Shown: positions 1 through 12,748, counted from the first letter of the stretch. The stretch: DNA of 64,000 nt from Saururus chinensis (GCA_035235625.1 CP141140.1:18930685-18994684), one strand, 5' to 3'. Numbers and translations: made by a program. Notes: generated from the sequence alone by a model not told the origin.

Positions 1-3000
1 TGTTGGAAATGACATGGGTCTTCCCATCTCTCATATTGGTCAGAAATCTTTCATTCCTTCTCTACCTCATCTTGAGAAAGTATTAGTTGTACCATCACTT
101 ACTAAAAATTTGTTGTGTGTCTCTCAATTTACATCAAAGAATCATTGTTATTTTACTTTTTATCCTTGGGGATTTATGCTGAAGGATTTGCAGATAGGGA
201 AAACTTTGCTAAAAGGACCTAAGGCTGGTGGACTCTATCAACTTGGTGGTGGACCACTTACATCACAAGACTTTGTTGGACTCTTCTGCAATAAACCTAG
301 CACAGATCTTTGGCATCGCCTTGGCCATCCTTCTTCTTAAGTTATGTGGTCATTATCTACTTCATTGCATCTTTCTAGAACTTTAAATAAACATGTGTGT
401 TCAAATTGTAAAATGGGCAAGATGTCTAAATTGCATTTTGATCGTTGAAACACTTATTCTTCTGTTTGTTTTCAAACTCTTCATAGATGTATGGGTTCCT
501 GCACCCATTTCTTCCATCAATGGTTTTCGGTATTACTTAGTGATTATTGATTAATGCTCTCGCTACACTTGGTATTTCCCTCTCCATCGCAAATCTGAAG
601 GGTCTGGCATTTTTATTGATTTTCCAGCCTATGTTCAGCGACAGTTTATGACAAATGCAAAGTCATCGAGACAGATGGCGGAGGTGAATATATGAATGCA
701 TGTCTCCAACAATATTTTCGCAAATAGAGAATTGTCCATCTGTTATCATGTCCAGGAACACCTCAACAAAATGGAATAGCTGAGCGCAAGCATCATCATC
801 TTGTTGAGACGGGTCTTACCCTCCTTGCGCACAATCATCTTCCCAAGGAATTTTGGCAATATGCATTTGCAAATGCTGGTTATTTGATTAATAGGTTGCC
901 CTCCAAAGCAATCTCGGGAAAAAGTCCATATGAAATTTTATTTCAAGATGCCCACACTTATTCTCATCTGTGGACTTTGGGATGTACCTGCTTCCCATGT
1001 TTACATCCCTTTGGCAGAACTAAATTGGATTTTAAAACTATTTATTGTATCTTTGTTGGTTACGATGGACAATATAAATGATATCGGTGTATTGATCCTC
1101 TTACTAGTCGAGTTTATCTATCTCGACATGTCTCCTTTGATGAACATGTCTTCCCGTTTGCTCGTTCCACCACCTCCATGCCTTCAGCCCCTCGGCTCAA
1201 ATTTAAGCTGCCAAAATTTCCAGCGGGCTTGCTTCCAACTCCTCTTATTCTAAGCTGCCTCCCACCTTGTGGCGACATGGTCATCAACTCTTCTTGTGCA
1301 AACCGAGCGGCCCAGCTTTCGCCACAGCTCTCATCTCTTCCCGTTTCCAAGCAAGTCCGCCCCTCCTCTACCATTGGCCACATCGACAAGTGCACTTTGT
1401 AGGCAACTACATATTTTCCTCCATAGACAGCTTCACACCCACCAGCAAGTCTTCCCTCCCTGTCCACCACTACTATTGTCGTTCCTCCTCGGGACTCCAG
1501 GACTGCTTCTATATTGTCGCCTACTGCTCATCCGCTTCCTTCCACTTCCAACATTTATCCCATGGTCACCCGGTCTCGTGATGGAACTCGCCATGCCAAA
1601 ACTCTCCTTGCAACATGCCACCCTCTTCAGTCCCTGCTTGTTTCCACTGCCCATCTTCTTGTTGAGCCACACACATTTAGGGAGGTTGCCAAACATGATT
1701 GTTGGGTTCGGGCTATGGAAGAATAGGTTTGAGCCTTGCAGGATAATGCGACGTGGTCTCTGGTTCCTTATCACTCTTCCATGAATGTTATTGGGTGCAA
1801 ATGGCTGTATAAATTGAATCTTCGGGTTGATGGTTCCATTGATCGTTATAAGGCTCGCTTGGTTGCCAAAGGCTAAACTTTTAGCCCAGTTGTCAAAGCT
1901 ACTACAATTTGCCTTGTCTTGGCTCTAGCTACTTCCTTGAATTGGCCACTTCATCAACTGGCCGTCAAAAATGCCTTCCTGCATGGCGATCTTCAAGAGG
2001 TTGTTTATCTACATCAACTGCCCAGGTTTGTTAACTCGTCTCGCCCCTCTCATGTGTGCCGCTTTCATAAAGCACTTTATGGTCTTAAGTAGCCTCCCAA
2101 AGCTTGGTATGCGAAGTTCACTTCATTCCCCCAACACGTTGGCTTCATTGGATGTCTTTTTGACACATCATTATTTGTCTGGCAGCATGACTCTCATACC
2201 ATTCTTCTTCTCATTTATGTTGATGATATTATATTGACAGGCTCTTCCTCCTCCCTTCTTCAATGACTCATTTGGCAAATTGTCCAAGGCATTCACTATG
2301 AAGGATTTGGGGCCTCTCAGTTTGTTTCTTAGTATGCAGGTGGACCATTCCTTGTCCACTCTTTGTCTCTCCCAAGCCCACTATGCTCTTCAGGTCTTGG
2401 ACCACTTTCATTTATCAGGGGTTGAGCCAGCCAAGAGTCCTCTACAAGCTGGCATCCATTTATCTGCTCATGGTTCTCCTCTCTTGTCCGATCCTTCCGT
2501 ATGCCATCAAATGGTTGGAAGTCTCTAGTGTCTTACTCTAAGCCGACCCGACTTGGCTTTTGAAGTGAATCATGTTTGTCAGTTCATGCACAAGCCTTGT
2601 GAAGTGCATATGGAGGCTGTTATACGCATTTTTTGATATGTCAAGGGAACACTATCGAGTGGACTCCAGTTTCAGCATTCTAATAATCTTGTATTGCATG
2701 CATATTCTGATGCTGATTGGATTGGCTGCATAGTTGATGGTCTGCCACTGATTATGCCCTCTTCCTTGGTCCCAATCTTCTCTCTTGGGGTGCCAAGAAA
2801 CAGCCTACAATATCTCATTCTAGCTCTAAGGCTGAATTTCATGCACTTGCCTCCACCACTGTAGAAGTCTTATGGTTCACTCACTTACTTCGTCAACTAC
2901 GGATCTCTCTCCCATCCACACCTACCATTCTATGTGATAATCTCAGTGCTATACATATGGCACACAATCCTGTTTTTTATAGTTTCACAAAACATATAGA

Positions 3001-3176
3001 TATTGACATTCATTTTATTGAAGAGCACATTCTGTAGGGCATAATTCGTGTTGCCCATATCCCTAGACTCCATCAAGTTGCTAACATTTTCACCAAGTCT
3101 CTCTCTAGTCTTCGGTTTACTCAGTTAAGGCACAAGCTCATGCTTCGTGCTGTCCCAGCATGACCTTAAGGGGGGC
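1..3176 (+). pseudogene. Ty1/copia retrotransposon pol remnant (5' end outside the window)
   Basis: This is the decayed polyprotein of a copia-type LTR retrotransposon. It reads in order: GAG-pre-integrase (about 14-340, with an LWHRLGHPS motif), integrase core (about 490-1000), a Pro/Ser-rich linker, reverse transcriptase (about 1720-2550, with YVDD near 2218-2229) and RNase H (about 2690-3110, with a SDADW-like motif and a KHIDI motif). Domain order integrase before RT is diagnostic for copia. Each domain is broken by stop codons and frameshifts (for example stops near 338 and 1081), so no intact protein is made. The 5' LTR, primer-binding site and gag lie outside the window. It is an old, immobile copy. 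Confidence 0.93.
3168..3175 (+). other. Polypurine tract of the copia element
   Basis: AAGGGGGG lies one base before the LTR start, the normal position of the plus-strand primer. Confidence 0.7.
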
Positions 3177-3374
3177 TGTGATAGAGTCTCTCGGGATTTG
3201 ACTATTTCAATTATAATCCTCCTCAATTCTCTCCCTGTTACAAACCTCATACTGTTATTTCCTTTATACATGGGAGATCAAATTCCCTTCAAAAATAGTT
3301 GTATCACAACTCTATAAAAGAGAGTTTTTAGTAACATTCAAAGTTTAATGAAATCAATTACCTCAATTCTTCAC
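3177..3374 (+). repeat. 3' LTR of the copia element
   Basis: It starts TGTGATAGAG right after the polypurine tract and probably ends ...TTCTTCACA, giving TG...CA ends and a length of about 198 bp. A TATA box (TATAAAAG) lies near 3313. The right boundary is inferred because the other LTR is not in the window. Confidence 0.7.
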
Positions 3375-3704
3375 AATATCAATAAAAGGATAAAACAACT
3401 TTCTGAGATGAAGTAAAGAATTAATGGAATTTCTATGTGATTTAAACATAATATAAATACACATATCTATTGCAAGAATTTTTTTTTACATATACACCAA
3501 ATACTTTTGGGTTGTGCAATTTTGATTGTACAACTCGTGTTAATTAGGGGGTTGGTAGTTTGTACATATGCACCAAATGCTTTTGGGTTGGTGTAACGTG
3601 TCACTGGGCGGGGTCCAGGCAGTGAGCGCTCAATAGACATGTATGGCAACTACAACCGGCGGCACTTTGCGCAACTTGTGGAGCTCAAAACCACCCAGTG
3701 CACC
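3375..3704. other. Intergenic, AT-rich, with one short duplicated phrase
   Basis: No gene is seen. A phrase beginning ACATATACACCAAATAC near 3489 recurs in altered form near 3564, a small local duplication. Confidence 0.5.
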
Positions 3705-3765
3705 TATAAATTGTTCCCCCCGACCTATTTTCTTCCGGCTTTCCAATTCCTACTTCTCAAACATC

Positions 3766-3843
3766 ATGTCCTCTATTTTAAGTTGTTTCAAGTCCAAATT
3801 GAGTTGTTCAAGAACCATTCTCCATGGAATCAAGCATACATGA
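3766..3843 (+). CDS. Possible micro-ORF (25 aa) behind a TATA box, or a gene relic
   Basis: A TATAAATT box at 3705-3712 is followed 61 bp later by an ATG opening a 25-residue frame that starts MSSILSCFKSKLSC. The spacing fits a plant core promoter with a 30-base leader. The frame ends soon and downstream DNA is not obviously coding, so this may be the broken first exon of a lost gene. I do not recognise the protein. The surrounding + strand frame is also open from 3643 but has no family features. Confidence 0.2.
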   Translation: MSSILSCFKSKLSCSRTILHGIKHT

Positions 3844-5459
3844 TGTTGTGGTGGGATCATTATTGTTGTTCAAGACTTTTGCAGTTATAAAAGTCAATAG
3901 CCAAGGTTAAGATAGGGGGTTTTAAACTCTAGGTAGACCTCTCTTATGCTCATAGAAGTTAGTTCTTCTGAAAGATTTTGCCTGGGTATGCTTATTAGCT
4001 TTGTTTTTTGGAAGGATATTATGTCTGTAAAATTATTTGCATGTGCTACAATGGTTTTAAGTGTGTGCACTCTTGTGGCCAATTCCGGGATGATTAAACC
4101 TAAAATTATCATATTCTCGATACACACCGAGAAAAAATAATTAGTTATGACACGTATAACTGTGGAACACCATAGAAAAGCTCACATCCTTCTATCCTCT
4201 CTTGCCCCATGAGTGCAAGGGTTGACTATTGGTATCACAATCTCTAGATCTACTTCTAATGTAATTTTTTTTCTGAATGATTTACTATCTAACGGCTTCT
4301 GAATCTACTTTCTAAATTTTTTAAATATGTTTTTGGATTGATATGTTTTTTTAATGACTTACTTTCTACTAAAAGATTATGTGAATAGATTATGATTGTT
4401 CTTCAATGATTTTATCTCTAATATTCATTTAGATTTTATCTCAACCTACTGATTATAAATATATTCATCCACCCCCATATTATGTAGGTAATGCAGTAAA
4501 GATGAAAGTGAAGGAGGAAGAGCTTTCTCAATGATTTACTTGTATTTTATAGCTAGACAAAATATTATGTAATTATTTATGTTGACCGATGTTTAAAGGC
4601 ATGAGATGCCTAGAAATAAAATTCTATATAATTACCAGTTCTATGTACAGTGGTCCTTAGCACATGCATTTATATTATGTTCCATGAACTCATTAATCTG
4701 CATATAATTGTGATGTATGTTTTGTTATGCAGTACTGTTATTTCCATAAGTAGATGAATGATGAATGTGTGTATGTTTGTTTTATGCCGACGGCCCTCAC
4801 ATTCGATCACATGCATAATAATTTCACATGTCAAATGGAAATATATTATTATATAATGTATATTTAACGGTGGCTATTATAATTATCTATTAAAAAATTA
4901 AAATGCTTTTATCATGGTTGCACTTAAACAAAATTAAAGAATCTATGAACCTACATAAAGTATAACATAGATTTTAAAATTGAAACAAATAGATAGGAAA
5001 TAACAAACATTTCATTTCAACCACAACAAAGAATAAATGGAACAAAAATTAAAAACTTTAAATGTAAAATAGATACAGAAGAGTAAAAATGTCAAAAGTA
5101 AAATATTGAGAACAATCATTGCTACTCACTAGCTAAACTCACTATAGCGTCTTACAAATAATATGAGAACCAAATTATAGCGGTCAGAATTAGGACATTG
5201 GGAAGAAGAGCAGAAAAGCCAAACATATGAAAATCCAAGGCGAAGCAATTAGAGCTCAGGATGACCTAACATAAAAAAAAAAGTCTCATTTGTATGAGCA
5301 ACAAATGAGATTCTAAACCTTATAATGGAAGGGTTGGGTCAGTGTTGACGGCCCTACCTCCTTTCTGTCGTCCGAGATATGGCTTCAGACAGGAATTTCA
5401 GATTACTGCTCCAAATGACACCCTGGATCCCACTGAGTAAATTATGTTCAATCTGTTTC
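3844..5459. other. AT-rich intergenic DNA
   Basis: Long stretch with many stops in all frames. No gene, RNA gene or clear element end is seen. Confidence 0.6.
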
Positions 5460-6774
5460 TAATTTCATACTCCTTCCTTCTTTAGATTAACAGTTCTATT
5501 TAATTTTTTAAAAATAAATTAATTTAAATTAATTTTTTTAAAAACCACGATTATTGTTTGTAGTTCTGCGAGACTATTGCTTGGTGTGAGCCGTAGGTCT
5601 GTGAAATTATTAGTGAGTAGCTACAATTACTTGGCACAAACAGAACACTTTTAAATTTTTAATTTTACTTGATTTTGATTGCAGTTAAATTAGCAACAAG
5701 ACGTTTGCTATGAGCAGTGGAAAGCAGGAAATGCAATAAAATGATGTACGAAAAATAGATAAATCAAACCCAATATCTCTGCTAACAAGGGCCTCTTATA
5801 GCAAAGTTTGTTGTGGTTGATTAAGTTAAGAGCAACTGTGGCCCCCATCCATTGAAGCAGTTAAAAAGAAAATCTGAAATAGATATCGAAAAGAATAACT
5901 TGGAATCAAGATCAAGTTATAAAAAAAGGAAAACTTAATATTAGCTGTCGTAAATTAAACCTGATCTTAATTAGGAAAAGAGTTATAAACAAAAATCTTT
6001 AACATGAGCTTTTGGATACTCTCTCCGTTATGGAAGTGTCTTATTTTTATAATAAACTAATTTTAATTTATTTTGAATAATCAAATCAAATAGAACAAAA
6101 TGGGACGAAGTATTTTGTTTGCATTGCTATGAGACGTCACTTGGTATTAAACTAAACTAAGAACGTGGCTACTCAAACCCCATTTTTTTCCTTATATCCC
6201 CTATTTTTTTCTTACCCCACTATTTTTTACTAAAATCTCTCATATATTTTTATTTTTATCCCACTTTCTTTTTTTTCTATTTTTTTGTTTTTCTTCGACA
6301 CCAACATTGGCGGCCTATCCTCGCTGTGGCGGCTAATAAATCGCAGTATATCCTCGCCACTGTGACTGGTTGCGGTTATATTTGGGCAAGCAACTAGATC
6401 TGGCTATGGCCAGATATCGCCCCAATAGCCAAATTCGGCAGTGGCCAAAATGGGCAGCTAGATCTAGCTAGCACCGGCTTGTGCATACAATTAGCATGCT
6501 ACCGCCGTAAGTCTATGAAAGTTGCTGAAGACATTGTCAAAGGAGAAAGGGAAATCAATGGGTCTATAAATGTTGCTAGAGTTGGTGTCGAAGCAATCAT
6601 CAAAGAAAAAAATTAAGGTGAGGTTTATGTACTAAAAAAGTATGACTAAAAGGGACAGAAAAGAAGAGATGAGAGAAAAAAAAAGTAAATAAAAAAAACA
6701 CAAAACTCATCTTTTTGTTTGGGGGACACAGTGAAAAAGATGGGGTCCAAAACAGGTAGATTCTTTAACTAAAT
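5460..6774 (+). repeat. Upstream half of duplicated block A
   Basis: Phrases here recur in order at about 9410-10560 upstream of the second small gene. Examples are a run near 5690 with AACAAGACGTTTGCTATGA, matched by AACAAGACATGTGCTATGA near 9484, and a run beginning GATCTTAATTA near 5963, matched near 10478. This shows that the small genes were duplicated together with more than 1 kb of upstream DNA. The site matching the MITE insertion point in block B is uninterrupted here (about 5790-5825). Confidence 0.6.
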
Positions 6775-7235
6775 GGAGCGTACGCCACAAACAAGGCACG
6801 TCAGAGAAAGAGACCCAACTTGCTGCCTAATTCCAACAATCATTTCATACCCACACGTGAGGTCGTCCCATTTAGTGATGAACTGGTCGTCTTCTTCAGC
6901 CCTGAACATCATCCTTCTTTTCTTGTTTATCCTGTGACCGTAGATTGACTACTCTGGTTTCCCCTCGATACATGTAAGATTTTACGTCATCATACAGGCA
7001 AACGATGGAGAAAGAGTCAAAGAGTCATTAATTCAATTGCAAGAAGGCTCAACTAACAGAAACGACGGTTCTTGGAACAGACTTCCTCTCAAGCACCTGT
7101 GATTGTTCTATATGGCTGTCTATAAATAGCTAGCAGTAGCCTTTGTTGATGGTGCAGTCGACGTACAGCGCCTTCAGAGATTAAAAGGAAGAAAGATAAA
7201 GCTCCATATATACTAAGCTTTTTTCTTTGGCGGTA
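6775..7235 (+). promoter_or_regulatory. Promoter of small gene copy A
   Basis: A perfect G-box CACGTG lies at 6854-6859 and a CACGTC core lies near 6798. The TATA box TATAAATA at 7121-7128 sits in the phrase GGCTGTCTATAAATAG, which is repeated in copies B and C. The box is 115 bp before the ATG. G-box/ACGT elements are known binding sites of bZIP and bHLH factors in light, ABA and stress responses; which of these applies here is not shown by the sequence. Confidence 0.75.
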
Positions 7236-7511
7236 ATGTCGATAGAAGCTCTAGCCATGGCAGGAGCTGATTACATTGAATGCGAGATTGAGTTTGATGA
7301 GTCTGATGAAAGGATGATATGCGAAACTCCTTCGTATTTGCTTTCCGACGGAGAAGGCACAAGAAGTAGAGACGATGCAGCTCACGTTGGTCGCCGAGCT
7401 CATTCCGAAGAAGAAACGAAATCCAGATTAACTTCATGGGCTAAGCAGGTTGCATGGTCTATACTACTGGAGAAGCCGTGCTTGACTGTACTTCCAGAGG
7501 CCAATGGATGA
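7236..7511 (+). CDS. Small MSIEALAMAG-family protein, copy A (91 aa)
   Basis: Single-exon frame with ATG at 7236. An upstream in-frame TTG is ignored because ATG is the first methionine and all four family members align from it. The N-terminus MSIEALAMAGADY is strongly conserved between copies. An acidic middle (EFDESDE) leads to a P-S-YLL motif near residue 32, then a charged stretch, a KSRLTSWAKQVAW segment that may form a helix, and the end EANG. There is no signal peptide or membrane segment. I do not recognise a named family or known function; it looks like a plant-specific short, soluble protein. Its promoter is conserved with copies B and C, which supports expression. Copy A is intact and 91 codons long. 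Confidence 0.75.
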   Translation: MSIEALAMAGADYIECEIEFDESDERMICETPSYLLSDGEGTRSRDDAAHVGRRAHSEEETKSRLTSWAKQVAWSILLEKPCLTVLPEANG

Positions 7512-9627
7512 GAGACCTTTCGGCCATTTCTTCTAACGCTGTCTAAGAATCTGATCTTATATTTGTTCTTTCGCACATACATCTTGAGCTTGTTAATGTC
7601 CGTTAATAGTATGCATTAATTCCTTTAAAATGCACTTTTCATAATGAGCATAACAAAGTTCACAAAGAATGGCAGGATGAAAACACTTTTGCAGATTTTG
7701 AAGGCTTGTTGAGAATCATCCAAGTAATAAAGAAGTAATTATTGAATCGAATGTTTGAACCAAAACATACGGAGGAGGTCTAGTCCGAAGGTAGTTCCTC
7801 TTGATTTTACGATGAATTTATCTTCTCCTGGAGAGTGGGGATAACAAAAGCTCATGTTCCTCCAGCAATGTGACTTTCTCAATGTCGTGTCAAGGGAGAA
7901 ATTTCCCATTAGAGAGAGATTTTAAGATCCATAATTTATGCAAGAAGCTAACTTATCTTCGAAGGAGCTACCCAATTAAGTGCATAATGGTTCCAACGTC
8001 AACTTTGCATCCATCTAAGATTTGAATTTTCATGGATTTTGCTTCAATTTTGGTCCAAATTATGGGAATCATGATTGTGTTTAAAAGGTGGGCGAAATTA
8101 AAAATTTAACGTAAAAGTTGATTCCAACTTATTTTGAGCTGAAATTGGTCGAAATTAATTTGTGAGGTGATTCCATCAATCTAGCTTTCAGCCCTCCATT
8201 TAAAAGAAGAGTTTTATATGCTCTGCGTTGACAGCAAGTTGAGCTTAAGGAATGCCTATGAAACATTTATTTTCAAGATCAATACTTACACTAATGTGCG
8301 CTAGCAATGCACCATTAATCTAAAAAACGAATGCTTTATAAGTGTTCCTTACTCTTAGCTCACAACGAACAGGGAGCATGAAAAACGCTTCCCAGTTTTA
8401 GAATTACAGATTCCATTATTTTTTATAATTACCTATGCCTCGTTAATTTTTTTGATGCACAGGTCTCATGCGTTCCTTACATTGGGCACTTTGTCTGTAT
8501 AGAGCATAGAAAAAACTTTTTTTTGTTTAAGTTTTAGACAAATTTTTTACAAACTTTTTCCTTGGAACCTGCTGTCAGATAAATGGATGATTTGAAGGTG
8601 CATTTCAATCTTTAAAATTTCATGCATGTTGACCCAAGGCATGCCACTTGCCACTACGACATTAGACTTGAAAGACTCTTTTTTACCAATGGCTAAAAGA
8701 CTTCTCATCTTTTCTCTCTCAAATTTTAGGTTTTTCTTTTTTTAATTTCATGGTTACCTAGCCCTTATATAGTCCATTAAAATGGTTTAGATGTTAAACT
8801 TCAATTAGGAATTATCTCTTTCTATAAATACTTAAACTAGGTAAGTTACATGAACAATAATCAATCAGCCACTGTTCTAATTAAGGTAAATTTCTTCCAG
8901 CAATCAATCTCTTACTTGTAGCAATCGATTAATATCGGAAAAAATCTATGCTATTGGCCAAAATTTATATTATTTAATTCAAGGGCGGATCGATCGATGT
9001 ATCCAGTATAGTTTGTAGTGATCGATGGATGCACAATAATTTTCCATATATTTACCCTAATTTTGCCTTAAACTTTAAGAATCACATAAATTAATTATTC
9101 TTAAGTAAATCTAAGTGACTTATGTATGTGTGTGAAAATAAATCTTTAAATTTTGACACTCTACTTAGTCTTCAACCTTGATCTTTAAGAATACATATAT
9201 TCCTATTTTTTAAGTCAATCAATTTCAAATCTGACTTAACCACAATTACATCTAATCAAATTCATAAAAATAAAATATATATAAAATTTAGATATTATTT
9301 TGATCATCGAGATTAGCCATTTTATAATACATATACTTTATATGTTCTTTCATAATGTATAAAATATTTTAATTTATTTATATTATGATTATGATTAGCA
9401 CTATAATTTTATTTTCTTGATATTGATCTTCTGACTTTATTTGATTGTGAACATAATGGCTAAATATTTTGTAGTTGATTTAGTAACAAGACATGTGCTA
9501 TGACATGCAACTAGAAACCCAACATATTAATGTAAGACAATTATTCCTTCCTACGAAAAGTATGTATTGGGGTGCCCAAACCTTTAAAAAAATCTTGTCC
9601 AATGGTTATTAGCAAGGGGTCTTTATA
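7512..9627. other. 3' flank of copy A and AT-rich intergenic DNA
   Basis: No gene is seen. A phrase near 7718 (ATCCAAGTAATAAAG) recurs near 13318, after copy B and its LINE insertion. Part of this DNA therefore belongs to the duplicated unit. Confidence 0.5.
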
Positions 9628-10265
9628 GAGGTGGCAATAGGTTGTGCCCATTGTGCTTAGGTCGTGTCAGGCTTGACCTGGGCACAACTAGGGCTCATGA
9701 TACAAATGGGATGGCCAGTCTGGCATGGGCCACAGGCATGTTGTACATGGTTAAAAAATATATTTTTTAAAAAATAAAGTACAAACTATTATATTTTATA
9801 TTTATATAAAATATATATTTATATAAAATATGCATGGCTACATGAGTCCAAGCTCATCGGGCAATAGGATTTATATATGATGACCATTACTAAGGGGGTA
9901 TGCGTGGGTCATCATATTTAAATCAAGTTCACCTTAATTTTTGTCTATTTATATTTATATATTGATCATCTTTAGTATGAGAAAGTACAAACTATTATGT
10001 TTTATATTTATATGAAACATGAATGGTGGAATGAGTCCAAGTTCATTGGGCAATAGGATTTATATATGATGGCCATTACTAAGGGGGCATGCGTGGGTCA
10101 TCATATTTAAATCATGCTCACCTCAATTTTTATCTATTTATATTAATATATTGATCATCTTTAGTCTGGACCTCATTCAAGTCTAGCATGTTGCAGGCTT
10201 GGGCCATAAAAAGCAACCCAACCCATATATGCTTAGTGGGTCGGGCCAGCCCATTGCCACTTGTA
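9628..10265. mobile_element. hAT-like non-autonomous element (MITE type)
   Basis: The left end GAGGTGGCAATAGG and the right end ...CCCATTGCCACTT form an inverted repeat of the kind seen on plant hAT MITEs. Imperfect candidate target duplications CTTTATA (9621-9627) and CTTGTA (10260-10265) flank it. Two paralogous segments without the insertion exist, near 5790-5825 and near 14440-14475 (GTCTTTTATACCAAAATTT). Inside, a unit of about 200 bp is present twice in tandem (about 9776-9975 and 9983-10170). No coding capacity is seen. Confidence 0.6.
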
Positions 10266-11884
10266 CCAAAATTTATTGTGGTTAGTTACATTAGGACTTG
10301 GGAGTTAACGTGGTTTCCCACCCATTTAACAAGTAAAAAAGAAACAAATCTTATATGACTAAGGAATGAGGAAATCGTTCTGGTTCTAATTTCAAGTGTA
10401 TATGATAAATTGAAATCAATATCAAATTAAATAGTGTTTGATATGAGACTCAGCTTCCGGCCGCTGAATGAATGAGATCTTAATTAAGTAAAGAGCAATA
10501 AGCAAAGATATTTAACTCGACCTTTGGACACTTTAATTGTTCGCATTGCTATATATGAGAAGTCCCAATGTCTTTTTTTAGTAATATTCTTAATAAAATG
10601 TAGTTGATCATATTATTTTATAAAGCAAGATGAGTGATGATAGAATTTTTATTTTCTAACTATTTTACCTCTCTTTTTTACACTTAATTCCTATTTTATC
10701 CATATTTTATGTCTATTTTTCATTTTATACAAGTTTGAATTAGTATGTCATTTGAAAATATTTTAGTAAAACTATCTATTTATATTGTTTTAGATTGTTA
10801 CTACATGTTAACCTAATACTAGTTTTTTTATGTAATATAGGCCCTACATTTTGTGTTGTATTAATTTTAATTTTGTAAAGTTGTATATTGTATTCCTAAC
10901 TTGAATTCGCTCACGTGTTTTTAGTATTAGTAGAAAACACTCAATGAACTCTATCAAATGAGATGCACATGACTATATTTTTTAAAACAAAATTAATTTA
11001 AGTTCCATACATACAATACTCTTTTTGATATGTGTTTTTGCATTTTTCCTATATTACACATGTTTGGATTCACACATTTTTTATGTAATTAAAAAACTCT
11101 CAACGAGCTTTAATCAATGAGACATGTTACCGATTGATCCTAAATTTAAATTGCATATTCCATGATACAAATTCATTGACAATTATCTTTACTAACCTAC
11201 TACCTAATATTTAGTCTATGGGATTTAAAGTCATAATTGTTTATAACGAGTCTACAACTGTATCTGGTTAATAAATAGCTTATAATTATATGTGTATATA
11301 ATTTATAATTATTATGATCCTATAAAATATGTATTATATCTATAACATGTAAGAAAGACCTTTGTTCAAATCAAAATTTAATTTTAATTTATATTTTCTT
11401 TTCTAATTTATATGTTACATAGAAAGCATGTACATTTTTGCGAGTTGAAGTAAATGGGTAACGCATGCTGTAACAACCTTGGGTTTTCAGCTATGCTCGT
11501 GCATGGCAAAGTCAAATTAAAATAAAAAATACTTTAACGACGTAAATATTGAGACGTCAAAACTTTACATTATCATGCTCACACCATTTATGAGTGCAGC
11601 CCATATTTGTAGGCCCCACTCATTAATGGTATGAAAATTATGAAGTAAAATTTTAACTTGTGAATTTTTATGCTACAGTAGCATTATTCCATCAAAATAT
11701 AATTATTTTTCTTTTATTTAAAACAAATTAATAATTTTATACATGATCAACACACCCGAACCATATCGGACCACATGATAGAAGAGTTACTTCTGTAATA
11801 CATGGAATTTATATTGAGGGGTGAAGCTTCAGTGCGGGCCGCGAGTGACGTCTTTTACCCGTCATCAATTTTGCAAAATTGATG
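10266..11884 (+). repeat. Upstream half of duplicated block B
   Basis: Non-coding and AT-rich. It matches block A upstream DNA near 10470-10570, and shows similarity to 13860-14020 and 28740-28900 (phrases around CAAGTTTGAATT and TTTTAGTAAA). No gene is seen. Confidence 0.5.
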
Positions 11885-12367
11885 GTGTGCGCCAATGACT
11901 AAGTACCAAATAAAACACGTGAGGGGAAGGGCCCCAACTTGCTGCCTAATCCCAAGTTCCAACCGCCAGTCCACATCCACACGTGAGGTCCTCCCCTTCA
12001 GTGCTGAACACCGACCGGTCGCCTTCTTCAGCCCTGAACATCATCGTTCTCTTGTTTATCATGTGACTGTACGTTGACTACTCCGGTTTGTCCTCTATAT
12101 GCGAGATTCTTCGCCATCAAACAGGCAAACAATGGCGAAGCTCAGTCAAAAACCATGCTATTGAAGGAAGGGTCAACTACCAGAAATGAAGGTTCCTCTA
12201 ATTAGTATTGGAATAGCCTTCCTCTCAAGAAGCACCCGTGCTTGTTCTGTATGGCTGTCTATAAATAGCTAGCAGCATCCTTGTGTTGATGGTGAACTCG
12301 TCATACAGAGCCTTGAGAGATCAAAAGGAAAGGAAGATAAAGCCCCGCACTTGTTTCTTTGGTAGTC
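11885..12367 (+). promoter_or_regulatory. Promoter of small gene copy B
   Basis: Two perfect G-boxes CACGTG lie at 11916-11921 and 11980-11985. The block starting CCCCAACTTGCTGCC and the phrase CTTCTTCAGCCCTGAACATC are nearly the same as in copy A. TATAAATA at 12260-12267 is 108 bp before the ATG. Confidence 0.75.
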
Positions 12368-12625
12368 ATGTCGATAGAAGCTCTAGCCATGGCAGGAGCC
12401 GATTACATTGAATGCGGGATTGAGTTTGATGAGTCTGATGAAAGAGAGATGTACGAAACTCCTCCGTATTTGCTTTCCGACGGCGAAGACACAAGTGGTA
12501 GAGACGATATTGCTCATACCGAAGAAGAACTGAAATCCAGTTTAACTTCATGGGCGAAGCAGGTTGCATGGTCTGTACTACTCGCAAAGCCTTGCTTGAC
12601 AGTCCTTTCAGAGGCCAATGGATGA
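12368..12625 (+). CDS. Small MSIEALAMAG-family protein, copy B (85 aa)
   Basis: Single-exon frame with ATG at 12368, aligned with the start of copy A. It is very close to copy A: the same N-terminus MSIEALAMAGADYIEC, then an acidic stretch, ETPPYLLSDGE, a segment six codons shorter than in A, then the same SWAKQVAW motif and EANG end. Reading frame and motifs are intact, so it is probably functional. No signal peptide or membrane segment is present. Function is unknown. Shared promoter and 3' flank show that A and B arose by duplication of a larger unit. Confidence 0.75.
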   Translation: MSIEALAMAGADYIECGIEFDESDEREMYETPPYLLSDGEDTSGRDDIAHTEEELKSSLTSWAKQVAWSVLLAKPCLTVLSEANG

Positions 12626-12748
12626 GATGCCTGTCGGCCATTTCTCACACATCTTGAGCTTGTTGATGTCTGTTTATTAATTCTTTTTGTAATGATCTAT
12701 CAAAAAAATTCTTTTTGTAATGCCAAGAAGTAGTTCCGAGTTGTGAAA

